DNA of 64,000 nucleotides from an uncultured Bartonella sp. (GCA_946478235.1 CAMLBF010000005.1:1-64000); one strand, 5' to 3'. Counted from the stretch's first letter, positions 46,793 through 56,314 are shown. The notes: generated by a model from the sequence alone, not told the origin. Numbers and translations: made by a program.

Positions 46793-47344
46793 ATGGATAT
46801 TTACGGATTCGACTATTTTCCAAACTATTATAGCCGGCTTGAGCAAGAAGATTTGCTTAACGATATAAGGCATATTGTCAAAGAAGCGCCGCTTATTACG
46901 CCTATCATGCCAAAAACCGGAAAAGAAATGAGCGTGCGGCAGACCAATTGTGGTGAACTTGGTTGGGTCACGGATAAAGAGCAAGGTTATCGTTATCAAA
47001 AAAACCACCCAATCACAGGAAAAGCTTGGCCAGATATTCCGCCATCGTTACAAAACCTTTGGCAAAAATTATCTGGCTTTCCGCAACCAGCTGAAGCTTG
47101 TCTTATCAATTTTTATGCCCCGCAAGCACGCATGGGCATGCATCAAGATAAAGATGAAATCGAATTGAATGCACCAGTTATTTCTATTTCATTGGGTGAT
47201 AGCTGTCTTTTCCGCATAGGAACCACCGAAAAACAAGGTAAAACACATTCAATACGTTTAAACAGTGGCGATGTTATTATGTTTGGTGGCAAGGCACGTC
47301 TTGCTTACCACGGCGTTGATAAAATTTATCCCAATACCTCTTAA
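46793..47344 (+). CDS. alkB: AlkB-type 2-oxoglutarate/Fe(II) dioxygenase, C-terminally truncated
   Basis: 183 residues. AlkB repairs 1-methyladenine and 3-methylcytosine in DNA/RNA by oxidative demethylation. The iron ligands His117, Asp119 (MHQDKDE) and His173 (AYHGVD) are present, as is the nucleotide-lid region (about 45-80). The frame then stops at IYPNTS: relative to the second repeat unit, seven bases are missing after 47336, so a stop appears. The lost tail (TLLKVPGRVNLTLRR) carries the arginines that bind 2-oxoglutarate in the family (Arg204 and Arg210 in E. coli). The product is probably inactive unless rescued by recombination. Confidence 0.85.
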   Translation: MDIYGFDYFPNYYSRLEQEDLLNDIRHIVKEAPLITPIMPKTGKEMSVRQTNCGELGWVTDKEQGYRYQKNHPITGKAWPDIPPSLQNLWQKLSGFPQPAEACLINFYAPQARMGMHQDKDEIELNAPVISISLGDSCLFRIGTTEKQGKTHSIRLNSGDVIMFGGKARLAYHGVDKIYPNTS

Positions 47345-47538
47345 AGGTACCTCACCGCGTTAATCTTACTTTGCGTCGTATTTCATCTATTTCCAACTGA
47401 TAACGGCTATCTGCAAGATGCAAAACACTTCGTGTCAAGCAACAGATATTTCCCTATTCAATAGCTAATGTTACATTAAAATAATTATTGTCCCACAACT
47501 GGGTAGACTTAAAAAATCGTATCTTTATTGCGATACAA

Positions 47539-47849
47539 CTTGTCTTATCAATTTTTATGCAATGCAAGCACGCACGAGCATGCATCAGGACAAAGATGAA
47601 ATGGAATTGAACGCACCAGTTATTTCTATTTCATTGGGTGATAACTGTCTTTTCCGCATAGGAACCACCGAAAAACAAGGTAAAACACATTCATTACGTT
47701 TAAACAGTGGCGATGTTATTATGTTTGGTGGCGAAGCACGTCTTGCTTACCACGGCGTTGATAGAATTTATCCCAATACGTCTACACTATTAAAGGTACC
47801 TGGCCGCGTTAATCTCACTTTGCGTCGTATTTCATCTATTTCCAACTGA
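47539..47849 (+). pseudogene. alkB 3'-half copy 2, intact C-terminus
   Basis: The frame is open from the unit start (TCLINFYAMQARTSMHQDKDE) and could begin at ATG 47562, giving 95 residues. It keeps the HQD iron motif, the distal His in YHGVD, and the full C-terminal tail STLLKVPGRVNLTLRRISS with the 2-oxoglutarate-binding arginines. It lacks the N-terminal nucleotide-recognition half and has no evident ribosome binding site, so alone it should not be a working AlkB. Confidence 0.75.
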
Positions 47850-47986
47850 TAATGGCTATCTGCAAGACGCAAAACACTTCGCATCAAGCAACAGATATTT
47901 CCCTATCCAATAGCTATTGTCGCGTTAAAATAGTTGTTGTCCCTCAACTGGGTAGACTTAAAAATCGTATCTCTATTACGATACAA

Positions 47987-48290
47987 CTTGTCTTATTAAT
48001 TTGTATGTACTGCAAGTGCGCACGGGCATGCATCAGGAAAAAGATGAAAGGAATTGAAAGCACCAGTTATTTCTATTTCATTGGGTGATAGCTGTCTTTT
48101 CCACATAGGAACCACTGAAAAACAAGGTAAAACTCATTCAATACGTTTAAACAGTGGCGATGTTTTATGTTTGGTGGCAAGGCACGTCTTGCTTACCACG
48201 GCGTTGATAAAATTTATCCCAATACCTCTTAAAGGTACCTCACCGCGTTAATCTTACTTTGCGTCGTATTTCATCTATTTCCAACTGATA
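47987..48290 (+). pseudogene. alkB 3'-half copy 3, frameshifted
   Basis: Degenerate third copy. Its iron-motif region is changed (MHQEKDE-like with a following one-base loss), the SGDVIMFGG stretch has a one-base deletion, and it shares the seven-base deletion of copy 1. No useful protein can be made. Confidence 0.8.
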
Positions 48291-48479
48291 ACAGCTATCT
48301 GCAAGAGGCAAAACACTTCGCGTCAAGCAACAGATATTTCCCTATTCGATAGCTATCGTTACATTAAAATAATTATTGTCCCACAACTGGGTAGACTTAA
48401 AAATCGTATCTTTACTGCGATACAAATAACTTAAAAATTCACGCCATAAAATGCTTATAAATATACTTACAAATTAGTG

Positions 48480-48509
48480 TAGGCGAATATCACTCGGTAT
48501 ATTCGCCTA
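48480..48509 (-). terminator. hairpin after the copper chaperone gene
   Basis: The 11-bp stem taggcgaatat / atattcgccta with an 8-base loop; the T-run on the minus strand is poor. It lies 16 bases past the stop codon. Confidence 0.6.
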
Positions 48510-48525
48510 ACTTATCAGGCTCAAT

Positions 48526-49065
48526 CTAGTGATTGTGCATTTCATTTTGCATGGGCTTAGCGTCGTGGTTTCGGGCTCCCATAGCCTTCACATGAAAGAC
48601 CACATCGACACTTCCTGCTTTTTCAAAAACGAGTTTACTTTTTATTTCATCACCTTCTTTTAAAGGCTTTGAAATATCCATAAACATGACGTGCATTTTG
48701 TCAGGACTTAAAACAACTTGTCCACCTACCGGAATTTGAACACCATCTACAACCGGACGCATTTCCATAACTTTACCATCAACGCGCATAACATGGATTT
48801 CTGTTTTATTGGAAAGTTCTGACGATACGGAAACAAGGCGGTCTTGCGTTTTGCCATTATTGATAATCGTTAGATAACCACCTGCCACTTTGGCACTACC
48901 CGGTGTTGCACGTGACCATGGGTCTGCAACCTCAATATCACCAATTTTATAACTTTGTGCAAAAGCAGCGTTGATTTGTGAGAAAAATACCATTGATGCC
49001 AAAGCCATTAAAGTTGCAACAAACAGCTTGTAACCCGACAATCCTTTTAACGAAACATACGACAT
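48526..49065 (-). CDS. periplasmic copper chaperone PCu(A)C
   Basis: 179 residues. Signal peptide (cleavage near INAAFA, about residue 36). The PCu(A)C domain has the H-x-M ... M ... H-x-M copper ligands in EIHVMRVDGKVMEMRPV and LSPDKMHVMFMD, plus an extra His-rich tail (NEMHNH). It delivers Cu(I) to cytochrome oxidase in the periplasm. The ATG at 49065 has ggag upstream; an in-frame TTG four codons earlier overlaps that site and was rejected. The next gene upstream, a DUF2946-like protein, is on the same strand 101 bases away. Confidence 0.92.
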   Translation of the reverse strand: MSYVSLKGLSGYKLFVATLMALASMVFFSQINAAFAQSYKIGDIEVADPWSRATPGSAKVAGGYLTIINNGKTQDRLVSVSSELSNKTEIHVMRVDGKVMEMRPVVDGVQIPVGGQVVLSPDKMHVMFMDISKPLKEGDEIKSKLVFEKAGSVDVVFHVKAMGARNHDAKPMQNEMHNH

Positions 49066-49166
49066 AGGACGCTCCAATATCTATCTGAAAAAAGCTACTA
49101 AAGTTAAAATAATTTTTCAGATCATTTGATGAATAATGATTAAATCAGATGAATTTATACACTGAT

Positions 49167-49577
49167 TCAACTTACCAATGAAAGTTTATTTCGCTTGGGC
49201 GGTGCGCGCGCATCCTGATTGACCGTATATTGGCTGTTCCATCGATCAATAACAGTTATCAACTGCAATGCAGAGCTTTTCCGCATTGAAAGAACAATAA
49301 ATGCACCATTTGGTTGGTAATTGGCGGCAACTGCCGTTAAAATACAGCCACCAACACAACATATTGGTAAATCATCCTGATTAGAACGGGGATAGTGTTG
49401 ATATTTGGAACAAATATCACTGCCGTAAATGTCATAGTCAACTTGATGGGTTACAGGCTGCGCCGCAGACATAACCATGGCTTGTAATACAATAGCCACA
49501 GCCAGCATAAACCGTGCCAAAATATGACCTATTTTATACCGCCGGTTATTGTACACAGCCCCCATCATAGCAATCAA
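49167..49577 (-). CDS. small cysteine-containing exported protein, DUF2946-like
   Basis: 136 residues. A hydrophobic segment (about 20-38) may be a signal peptide or anchor. Cysteines follow in DICSKYQHYPRSNQDDLPICCVGGCIL (about 54-80). This layout, a short Cys/His-rich exported protein next to a PCu(A)C gene, resembles DUF2946 proteins found near copper genes; the match is by pattern only. Start at MIAMMGAV or two codons later. Function unknown. Confidence 0.6.
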   Translation of the reverse strand: MIAMMGAVYNNRRYKIGHILARFMLAVAIVLQAMVMSAAQPVTHQVDYDIYGSDICSKYQHYPRSNQDDLPICCVGGCILTAVAANYQPNGAFIVLSMRKSSALQLITVIDRWNSQYTVNQDARAPPKRNKLSLVS

Positions 49578-49587
49578 ATCGTATGAT

Positions 49588-49824
49588 TTAGAAAGCCGTG
49601 AATGTTAATGTGGTTAAAGACCGTGTAATGCCGGGAATATCCAAAATATTATCATTAATGAATTTGCCAATATCTTTACCTTCTTCAATATAGATCTTGG
49701 CTAAAAGCTCAAACTCACCGCTGGTAGAATACAATTCTGAAACAATCTCGCGTTCATAAAGTGTGTTTGCAACATTATAGGCTGTGCCCGGAGCACACTG
49801 TAATTGGATAAAGATTGGCTTCAT
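49588..49824 (-). CDS. stand-alone Lrp/AsnC ligand-binding (RAM) domain protein
   Basis: 78 residues with the whole beta-alpha-beta-beta-alpha-beta RAM fold: MKPIFIQLQCAPGTAYNVANTLY, then VSELYSTSGEFELLAKIYIEE and GITRSLTTLTF. The DNA-binding half is absent, and the length is normal for stand-alone members, which bind amino acids and may modify full-length Lrp regulators. ATG with ggag upstream. Confidence 0.88.
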   Translation of the reverse strand: MKPIFIQLQCAPGTAYNVANTLYEREIVSELYSTSGEFELLAKIYIEEGKDIGKFINDNILDIPGITRSLTTLTFTAF

Positions 49825-50105
49825 ATTAAGTCTCCTTTACACACACCAACGCATGAACCGACAAAGAAATCAACACCTTTGAAAATAGGGTGTATCAAGA
49901 TTGCGGCTATATCATCATTTTTCATACGGGTGGTTATATTCTCATATTTGTGGCTATATCACCATTTCTCATTTTTATAGACAATAGAAATCGCAATATT
50001 GTTGATATCTTGGCAATTTGATTGCCGATCCATTGGAAAAAGACGCTTTCAAACATGTCCGATTGTCGATAAAATGAGCAAAAATGTTTTCAAAAGGACA
50101 TCTCT

Positions 50106-50885
50106 TTGCCGTTACTCAATGGAAAAACTTGTTATCCTGATCAAATAAATACGCCGATTTTTGGTGTTACGGTTTTATCTGACACGGTAATAGAGCAACC
50201 ATTGACCAAAGAACGGCACATACTCATTTATTCGCCCAGAGGGGTGGTTAAGCTCAATTTTTCTGACCGTATTGTGATTTGTCTTCCGCAACACTGCATT
50301 CTTGTTCCCTGTGGTGTTCCGTACCAACTTGAGTTTATCGGAACAAAAGAATGTCGTTTTCTTTATTTCAAAACAGATTTGTTTAAAACACTGGATCAAG
50401 AAAAAACGTTTACGGTTAATCCGCTTTTGCGAGCGCTGATCGAACGGATAGCCTTGTTACCCTTCAACCATGGATTAACGCAAAATAACCATTTGCTTGG
50501 CTTAATTATGGAAGAATTATCCGTTCTTCCGACCACACCCATTTCTTTGCAATTACCCAAAAATATCAAAATTAAAGCAGCGCTTGATCATTATAAAAAT
50601 ATTGAACAAATACCGAGTCTGGAAGAAATTGCTCAATATTGTTCTTATAATGTGAAGACTGTAACACGAAATTTTTCTAAGGAAACCGGGCTTACCTATC
50701 GACAATGGATGCAGCAGATGTTTTTTATTTATGCTGTTGAGGCATTGGCTAATGGTTGTGCTATCCGCAAAATTACTGAAAAATTGCCCTTTGCCAATGA
50801 TAGTGCATTTAGCTATTTCTTTCGTTCTTTTAACGGTCTATCCCCAAAACAATTCCAGCACAATTTGAACAATTCATCAATTTAG
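50106..50885 (+). CDS. AraC-family transcriptional regulator
   Basis: 259 residues. The N-terminal cupin-like sensor (about 20-110) includes CLPQHCILVPCGVPYQLEF. The C-terminal AraC DNA-binding domain (about 155-250) has two helix-turn-helix units: SLEEIAQYCSYNVKTVTRNFSKETG and IRKITEKLPFANDSAFSYFFRSFNGLSPKQF. Start is TTG at 50106 with aagga at the right distance (50094-50098); no in-frame ATG is near. No obvious target operon is adjacent. The 268-base gap behind it is extremely AT-rich. Confidence 0.88.
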   Translation: MPLLNGKTCYPDQINTPIFGVTVLSDTVIEQPLTKERHILIYSPRGVVKLNFSDRIVICLPQHCILVPCGVPYQLEFIGTKECRFLYFKTDLFKTLDQEKTFTVNPLLRALIERIALLPFNHGLTQNNHLLGLIMEELSVLPTTPISLQLPKNIKIKAALDHYKNIEQIPSLEEIAQYCSYNVKTVTRNFSKETGLTYRQWMQQMFFIYAVEALANGCAIRKITEKLPFANDSAFSYFFRSFNGLSPKQFQHNLNNSSI

Positions 50886-51153
50886 CCATCTATTAGAGCA
50901 ACGAAAAAAATACAATAACAATAATATTTTATAAAAATAAATTTTTATCCTAAAATTAATTCGATAAATTATTAAGATATTAAGTAAAAATAATAAATAT
51001 TAATCAGTAAATAATTTTATTAATAAAAATATATTTTATTTTTTATATTTATTGTGGCGCTGGAGCTTTTTTAATTAGCTTTAAAAAATATCCAATGAAT
51101 ATAATATAAATTTTAAAATCACCGTATATTTTTCAGCCCTTTTTATAATCTTT

Positions 51154-51564
51154 TTAGCCTTTTCGATAACGGATCCGCGCGGAACGTTCTATTGCTGCAA
51201 CGGTGAGATTTTCCAATTCCCAACGATCAGCAAGTAATTGCAGAAAAACCAATTCTTCCTGTTTGACATCCAAGCCACAGGCTGCCACTTCAACAGCCAA
51301 AGCATAGGCTGTGTCTTGTAATTTTTCTGATAAAGCTGCTTGGGTGATATTTAGGATATGTTCAATACCATTGGCATTTTCCAGATAAGTACAACATTCG
51401 GCAACCAAGGCATCAAGGCGTTCTATATCAAAGCCATCAAAAACGGGCAGCCGCGAAACGATATCGCTAATCAACTGCAATTCCCGACTGCTAATGGTTT
51501 CATCAGCGGCCGATGTCACAACCATAATATAAATTAGAGCTTCTTGAGCTGTTAGCTTTGCCAT
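51154..51564 (-). CDS. TerB-like (tellurite-resistance family) protein
   Basis: 136 residues, all-helical. MAKLTAQEALIYIMVVTSAADETISSRELQLISDIV matches the TerB core with its acidic residues, and EVAACGLDVKQEELVFLQLLADRWEL gives the second half. The function of lone TerB domains is not established. The ATG at 51564 has aagg upstream and aligns with the domain start; the frame extends 42 codons towards lysK without support. It is divergent from lysK. Confidence 0.78.
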   Translation of the reverse strand: MAKLTAQEALIYIMVVTSAADETISSRELQLISDIVSRLPVFDGFDIERLDALVAECCTYLENANGIEHILNITQAALSEKLQDTAYALAVEVAACGLDVKQEELVFLQLLADRWELENLTVAAIERSARIRYRKG

Positions 51565-51683
51565 TTTTGCCTTATTGCCTATTTGATTAACGTTTTTTTT
51601 GCGCTTTTCGCATGCAATTATTGACGAAATGCTGTTACAACCATAGAGCTTTCTTAAACGATTCAAGTTCAGGATAAAACCCC

Positions 51684-53345
51684 ATGGCAACAGACAATTT
51701 CGCGGCCCATAACCTCACTCCAGAATTATTGGAAGCTGCTGCAGACTCCAGAGCATGGCCTTTTGAAGAGGCGCGCAAAATCGTCAAACGTTATGAAAAA
51801 AGCGGTTTTCCCGAAACTGTTTTGTTTGAGACGGGTTATGGCCCATCAGGCTTGCCACATATTGGAACTTTTGGTGAAGTTGCCCGCACAACGATGGTGC
51901 GCCACGCTTTCCATGTCTTGACCGAAAACAAGGTAAAATCAAAGCTATTATGCTTTTCTGATGATATGGATGGTCTACGCAAAGTACCAGAAAATGTTCC
52001 AAACCGCGAATTGATGGAAACTTATATTGGCATGCCATTAACCCGTGTGCCTGATCCATTTTCTAACGAATACCCATCTTTTGGCTCGGCCAACAATGCG
52101 CGTTTAAGAGCTTTTCTGGATCGCTTTGGCTTTGATTATGAGTTTGCTAGTGCAACGGACTATTACACATCAGGCCGCTTTGACGAGACATTGTTAAAAA
52201 TGCTTGCTGCCTATGACAAGATTATGTCCATCATCTTGCCAACATTGGGCGAAGAACGCCGTGCAACCTATTCGCCTTTTCTGCCAATATCCCCGATTAC
52301 TGGCAAAGTACTGCAAGTTGCTATGATTGCACGTGACGCCAAAAAGGGAACTGTTACCTATATTGAGCCTGAAACAGGTGAAAAAATAGAAACAGAAGTA
52401 ACGGGCGGCAAAGTAAAATGCCAATGGAAAGCCGATTGGGCAATGCGCTGGACGGCTTTGGGCATTGATTATGAAATGGCCGGAAAAGACCTGATTGACT
52501 CAGTAACGCTTTCTTCAAAAATTTGCCGCACCTTAGGTGGCACCCCACCAGAAGGTTTTAACTACGAACTTTTCCTTGACGATAAGGGACAGAAAATTTC
52601 TAAATCCAAAGGAAACGGGCTGACGATTGACGAATGGCTGACATATGCGCCAACAACCAGTTTGGGGCTTTATATGTACCAAAAGCCTAAAACGGCTAAG
52701 CGGCTTTATTTTGATGTTATCCCAAAAGCGGTTGATGAATATTATACATATCTTTCAGCATATCCACGCCAGACATGGAAAGATCGGTTGAATAATCCTG
52801 TTTGGCATATGCACAATGGTAACCCGCCGGCTGTCGATTTGCCGGTACCATTTGCAATGTTATTGAACCTTGTCAGTGCGTCCAATGCTGAAAATGCCGA
52901 TGTTCTGTGGGGCTTTATTTCGCGTTATGCCAAGGGTGCTTCACCAGAAACACAACCGGAATTGGATAGCCTCGTTGGATTTGCCATTCGCTATTTTAAT
53001 GATTTTGTTAAGCCGACTAAAAAATTCCGCGCACCAGATGATGTTGAACGTGAAACACTGGAAAAGATAGATCAGAAATTGGCTGATTTACCGATGGATG
53101 CGGATGCCCATACCCTGCAAAATGCACTTCTGGATGTTGGGCGTTTTACCGAGCGTTATCAAGACCATACAAAGAAAAGCCCTGAAGGGGGCCCAGGTGT
53201 TGCTGTTTCATTTTTCCAAATGCTGTATGAGGTTCTAATCGGGCAAGAACGTGGGCCACGTTTTGGATCCTTTATTGCGCTTTATGGCATAACGGAAACA
53301 AGAAAACTCATAGCTGATGCTTTGGCTGGAAAACTTGTCCATTAA
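51684..53345 (+). CDS. lysK: lysyl-tRNA synthetase, class I
   Basis: 553 residues. Class I HIGH-like motif [12 protein letters not shown] (about 53-64) and the KMSKS-like motif KISKSKGNG (about 304-312) identify the archaeal-type class I LysRS used by many alphaproteobacteria in place of class II LysS. The C-terminal helical anticodon region spans about 360-550. ATG start. A GC-rich hairpin without T-run follows at 53370-53388. Confidence 0.97.
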   Translation: MATDNFAAHNLTPELLEAAADSRAWPFEEARKIVKRYEKSGFPETVLFETGYGPSGLPHIGTFGEVARTTMVRHAFHVLTENKVKSKLLCFSDDMDGLRKVPENVPNRELMETYIGMPLTRVPDPFSNEYPSFGSANNARLRAFLDRFGFDYEFASATDYYTSGRFDETLLKMLAAYDKIMSIILPTLGEERRATYSPFLPISPITGKVLQVAMIARDAKKGTVTYIEPETGEKIETEVTGGKVKCQWKADWAMRWTALGIDYEMAGKDLIDSVTLSSKICRTLGGTPPEGFNYELFLDDKGQKISKSKGNGLTIDEWLTYAPTTSLGLYMYQKPKTAKRLYFDVIPKAVDEYYTYLSAYPRQTWKDRLNNPVWHMHNGNPPAVDLPVPFAMLLNLVSASNAENADVLWGFISRYAKGASPETQPELDSLVGFAIRYFNDFVKPTKKFRAPDDVERETLEKIDQKLADLPMDADAHTLQNALLDVGRFTERYQDHTKKSPEGGPGVAVSFFQMLYEVLIGQERGPRFGSFIALYGITETRKLIADALAGKLVH

Positions 53346-53585
53346 CAAGAAAAACAAAAGTATAAAAAATGGGGGGAAATTTCTCCCCTCATTACAAGGG
53401 TTTTAAAAACTGTTTTGTCATGACGTAATGACTGTATTAAACTTAAAAATCCATGATATTTCTTGCGTTTTTGGCAATGAACCCCAAGCAAAAAAGACAC
53501 TGACAAGATACAATCGTGAATGCAACAGATAAAACACGGCGGTCTTGTAGGACGGTCTTGTAGAATGTACTGACAGGAGACAACC

Positions 53586-55160
53586 ATGAATGAGGCTCAA
53601 GAGGTCGCGCGCCGCCGGACGTTTGCAATTATCGCGCACCCGGATGCCGGTAAAACCACACTGACAGAAAAACTGCTTTTGTTTGGTGGTGCAATTCAGC
53701 TTGCCGGTGAAGTAAAAGCCAAAAAAGACCGTATTCAAACGCGTTCTGACTGGATGAAGATTGAGCGTGAGCGTGGTATTTCGGTTGTAACATCAGTTAT
53801 GACTTTTGAATATGATGACCACATATTCAACCTGCTTGATACACCAGGTCACGAAGATTTTGCCGATGATACCTATCGGACATTAACAGCGGTGGACAGT
53901 GCGGTTATGGTTCTTGATGGGGCTCGTGGTATTGAGCCACGAACTTTGAAATTATTTGAAGTTTGCCGCATGCGCGATATCCCCATTGTTACCTTTGTTA
54001 ACAAAATGGATCGTGAAGCGCGTGATCCTTTGGAAATATTGGACGAGATTGAAGATAAGCTTGCGCTTGATACAGCGCCTGTGACTTGGCCAATAGGTTC
54101 TGGAAAAAGCTTTGCGGGCAGTTTTGATTTGCACAATAATTCTGTGCGGCAAAAAGATGAAGAGTTGAAACCCCGCCCAGTAAAAGGTCCGGAAGAAGCG
54201 GCCCTTTTATTGCCCGAAAACGAACGTGATGCCTTTGTTGATGGCGTTGTGCTGGCGCGTGATGCCTGCAAAAAGTTTGATATAGAAGCTTTTCGTGAAG
54301 GACATATGACGCCTGTCTATTTCGGTTCAGCTTTAAGAAATTACGGCGTGCGAGATCTGATTGATGCTTTGGTTGCTTTTGGCCCCAAGCCGCGCAACCA
54401 AGTTGCTGATACACGTATGGTTGATGCAACGGAACCTAAAATGACTGGTTTTGTTTTCAAAATTCAGGCCAATATGGATCCCAACCACCGCGATAGAATA
54501 GCTTTTTTACGTGTTTGCTCGGGTGTTTTATCTCGCGGCATGAAAGCGAAGCTTGTAAGAACAGGCAAAGCCTTGACGCTTTCAGCACCACAATTTTTCT
54601 TTGCCCGCTCTCGCCAGATAGCCGATGAAGCCTATGCCGGTGATGTTGTTGGTATTCCCAACCATGGCACGCTACGCATTGGTGATACCCTGACAGAGGG
54701 TGAAGACATATTGTTTAAAGGTGTGCCCAACTTCGCACCGGAGATATTACGGCGTGTTCGTTTGGGTGACCCGATGAAGGCCAAAAAACTGAAAGAAGCC
54801 TTGCAACAAATGGCTGAAGAAGGCGTCGTACAGTTGTTTATGCCAGATGATGGCTCGCCATCTATTGTTGGTGTGATTGGGGCGTTGCAAATTGATGTTC
54901 TAACCGAGCGATTGAAAGTTGAATATTCTTTGCCCGTTGGGTTTGAACCGGCACGGTTTACCGTTTGTCGTTGGATTTCTGCTGAAGATAAAGACGATCT
55001 GCAAAAATTTATTGCCAGCCACCGTGCCGCCATTGCATCTGATCTTGATGGTGATCCGGTATTTTTGGCTGAAAATGGATTTTCTTTGAATTATGAGGCG
55101 GAAAGAGCGCCGAAAATAAAGTTTGCGACATTTAAAGATTATCAGATACGGAATGTTTGA
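53586..55160 (+). CDS. prfC: peptide chain release factor 3
   Basis: 524 residues. Translational GTPase that recycles RF1/RF2. G1 AHPDAGKTTLTEKLL (about 17-31), the switch region RERGISVVTSVMTF, G3 DTPGHEDF, G4 NKMD, and RF3-specific C-terminal domains with PQFFFARSRQIADEAYAGDVVGIPNHG. ATG preceded by caggaga. It stands alone between lysK and the Xre regulator. Confidence 0.98.
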   Translation: MNEAQEVARRRTFAIIAHPDAGKTTLTEKLLLFGGAIQLAGEVKAKKDRIQTRSDWMKIERERGISVVTSVMTFEYDDHIFNLLDTPGHEDFADDTYRTLTAVDSAVMVLDGARGIEPRTLKLFEVCRMRDIPIVTFVNKMDREARDPLEILDEIEDKLALDTAPVTWPIGSGKSFAGSFDLHNNSVRQKDEELKPRPVKGPEEAALLLPENERDAFVDGVVLARDACKKFDIEAFREGHMTPVYFGSALRNYGVRDLIDALVAFGPKPRNQVADTRMVDATEPKMTGFVFKIQANMDPNHRDRIAFLRVCSGVLSRGMKAKLVRTGKALTLSAPQFFFARSRQIADEAYAGDVVGIPNHGTLRIGDTLTEGEDILFKGVPNFAPEILRRVRLGDPMKAKKLKEALQQMAEEGVVQLFMPDDGSPSIVGVIGALQIDVLTERLKVEYSLPVGFEPARFTVCRWISAEDKDDLQKFIASHRAAIASDLDGDPVFLAENGFSLNYEAERAPKIKFATFKDYQIRNV

Positions 55161-55341
55161 TCACCGTTACCAGACGGTGCAAATCTTGGGAAAACCATTT
55201 GATAAGCGGCGATAAATCACTTTTTATCGCCGCCTGCTATAACAAGCTTTAAACGTAAATGATCATTGCTTCGGATTTTTTAAAACCGATAGTGCCCATA
55301 AAATCCAGATGTAATTGCTTGAGCCAATATCCATCAATAGT

Positions 55342-55656
55342 CTATTGGAATTGAATGGGGCTCCACTCCATACCACGAAAGAAATCGGTAAAGTCAACGC
55401 CCAAAAAGTCAAGCAAAGTTAAAAGGCGTGAAAAAGATATGCGATCCAATCCCTTTTCATATTTTTGTATCTGCTGAAAACTAATGCCTGCAGCCGCAGC
55501 CAATTCTATTTGTGTTATTCCGTTTTGATTACGGAAATAACGCAAAAGCGCACCAAGCTTCAAGTCGCAATTCTTTTCATGTTCACGCAGTGCACCAATA
55601 TAGGTATATTGGCGTGTCTTAGATAAAGCTTGACCCGCTTTTTCTTTACTTGACAT
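55342..55656 (-). CDS. Xre-family helix-turn-helix regulator
   Basis: 104 residues. The HTH domain (about 33-88) is LGALLRYFRNQNGITQIELAAAAGISFQQIQKYEKGLDRISFSRL, typical of Xre/Cro repressors. A short N-terminal extension and a C-terminal tail flank it. The start codon is preceded by gggggtgg, and the roughly 250 bases upstream are heavily structured. Similar small regulators are common as orphan or prophage-derived genes; the target is unknown. Confidence 0.85.
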   Translation of the reverse strand: MSSKEKAGQALSKTRQYTYIGALREHEKNCDLKLGALLRYFRNQNGITQIELAAAAGISFQQIQKYEKGLDRISFSRLLTLLDFLGVDFTDFFRGMEWSPIQFQ

Positions 55657-55673
55657 AAAACCACCCCCGCTAA

Positions 55674-55897
55674 GGTTGAGTACGCGCGTCCACGCTAACC
55701 ATCTGTTTCAAGAGACCGGGGGTTGCAACAGCTAATCCATGAATAGCCTTAGGCTTTTGGTTCCATGAAACTTGGACATAACCCAAGCCCCCGGTCCCAA
55801 AACCGATGGTCAACACTTATCCAGTGCTTGACATATTCCATAGATCGGGGTTGCAATCCCGATTCAACCACCGTCATGGTTGAACAATTTTGTTCTT
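55674..55897. ncRNA. candidate structured RNA (unidentified)
   Basis: Several stems line up. GGTT/AACC (55674-55677, 55697-55700). A 9-bp GACCGGGGG/CCCCCGGTC (55714-55722, 55788-55796). GTCAACACT/AGTGCTTGAC (55809-55817, 55823-55832). ATCGGG can pair either with CCGAT at 55803-55807 or with CCCGAT at 55858-55863. TTCAACCA/TGGTTGAA (55863-55884) is followed by caattttgttctt. On the plus strand this reads as an RNA ending in a terminator-like hairpin; on the minus strand it would be the leader of the Xre gene. It matches no RNA family I can name. Confidence 0.4.
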
Positions 55898-56280
55898 AGC
55901 AAGTGCAACATACATTGAAAAGAGGGGAGAACACCTGTCCAAAGTTTATAATGACAAGCATTTTTTGAAACGTAAATTTTTCAAATCATATGACATATCA
56001 AGGGGTTGAATTTTACCCTATAAAATCAACAAAAAATGAAATTAGTGAAAGCTTTTGAGACATGCGGCAAACATAACAAAACCAAATTATCTGTTGTGGC
56101 CAATTAATGCTTGTATAAATACCCTTATGAAAAAATAAAAAACGTATTCTCAAAATAATAGAATGTTATCACGAACCATTAAAACAATATCGCAACACAA
56201 TCTTTAGTTGTGTATTCTGACCTTTTCATAGAACAGTCTGTTTGAAAATTATTCTTATATTTCTGCTTAATATTGTTCAC

Positions 56281-56314
56281 AAAAAAACGGTGGCTGTCAT
56301 TCTCGCCACCGTTT
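56281..56314 (-). terminator. terminator of trxA
   Basis: The 10-bp stem aaacggtggc / gccaccgttt with a 10-base loop; the minus strand runs into seven T. Confidence 0.92.

Larger units (their letters stand above)
47097..48426 (+). repeat. three tandem copies of a roughly 445-bp segment covering the alkB 3' half
   Basis: Unit 1 is 47097-47538, unit 2 47539-47986 and unit 3 47987-48426. Each begins cttgtctta and ends with a conserved non-coding tail (ccaactgataa ... ctgggtagactta ... gatacaa). Units are clearly very similar, differing by scattered substitutions and small indels. Units 1 and 3 share the seven-base deletion that truncates the reading frame; unit 2 does not have it. Unit 3 has in addition a one-base deletion in gatgttattatg and other damage near its start. 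Confidence 0.92.

Noticed and set aside
46793-47344. alkB as a normal active gene
   Set aside because: The stop comes before the C-terminal 2-oxoglutarate-binding arginines, which are present in the second repeat unit, so the short form is a truncation rather than a natural family length.
47097-48426. insertion sequence or transposon as the cause of the alkB repeats
   Set aside because: No transposase frame, no terminal inverted repeats; the repeats are plain head-to-tail copies of the local gene segment.
53370-53388. terminator after lysK
   Set aside because: A hairpin is possible (ggggga / tctcccc) but there is no T-run, so I did not list it as a terminator.
55206-55233. terminator after prfC
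   Set aside because: The 11-bp stem gcggcgataaa / tttatcgccgc is clear, but neither strand continues into a T-run; it could still stop or stabilise the prfC message.
55844-55870. tRNA or tmRNA 3' end (T-arm-like ggggttgcaatccc and attcaacca)
   Set aside because: The loop lacks the TTC of a T-loop, and no acceptor, D or anticodon arm can be drawn with it. Kept only as part of an unidentified structured region.
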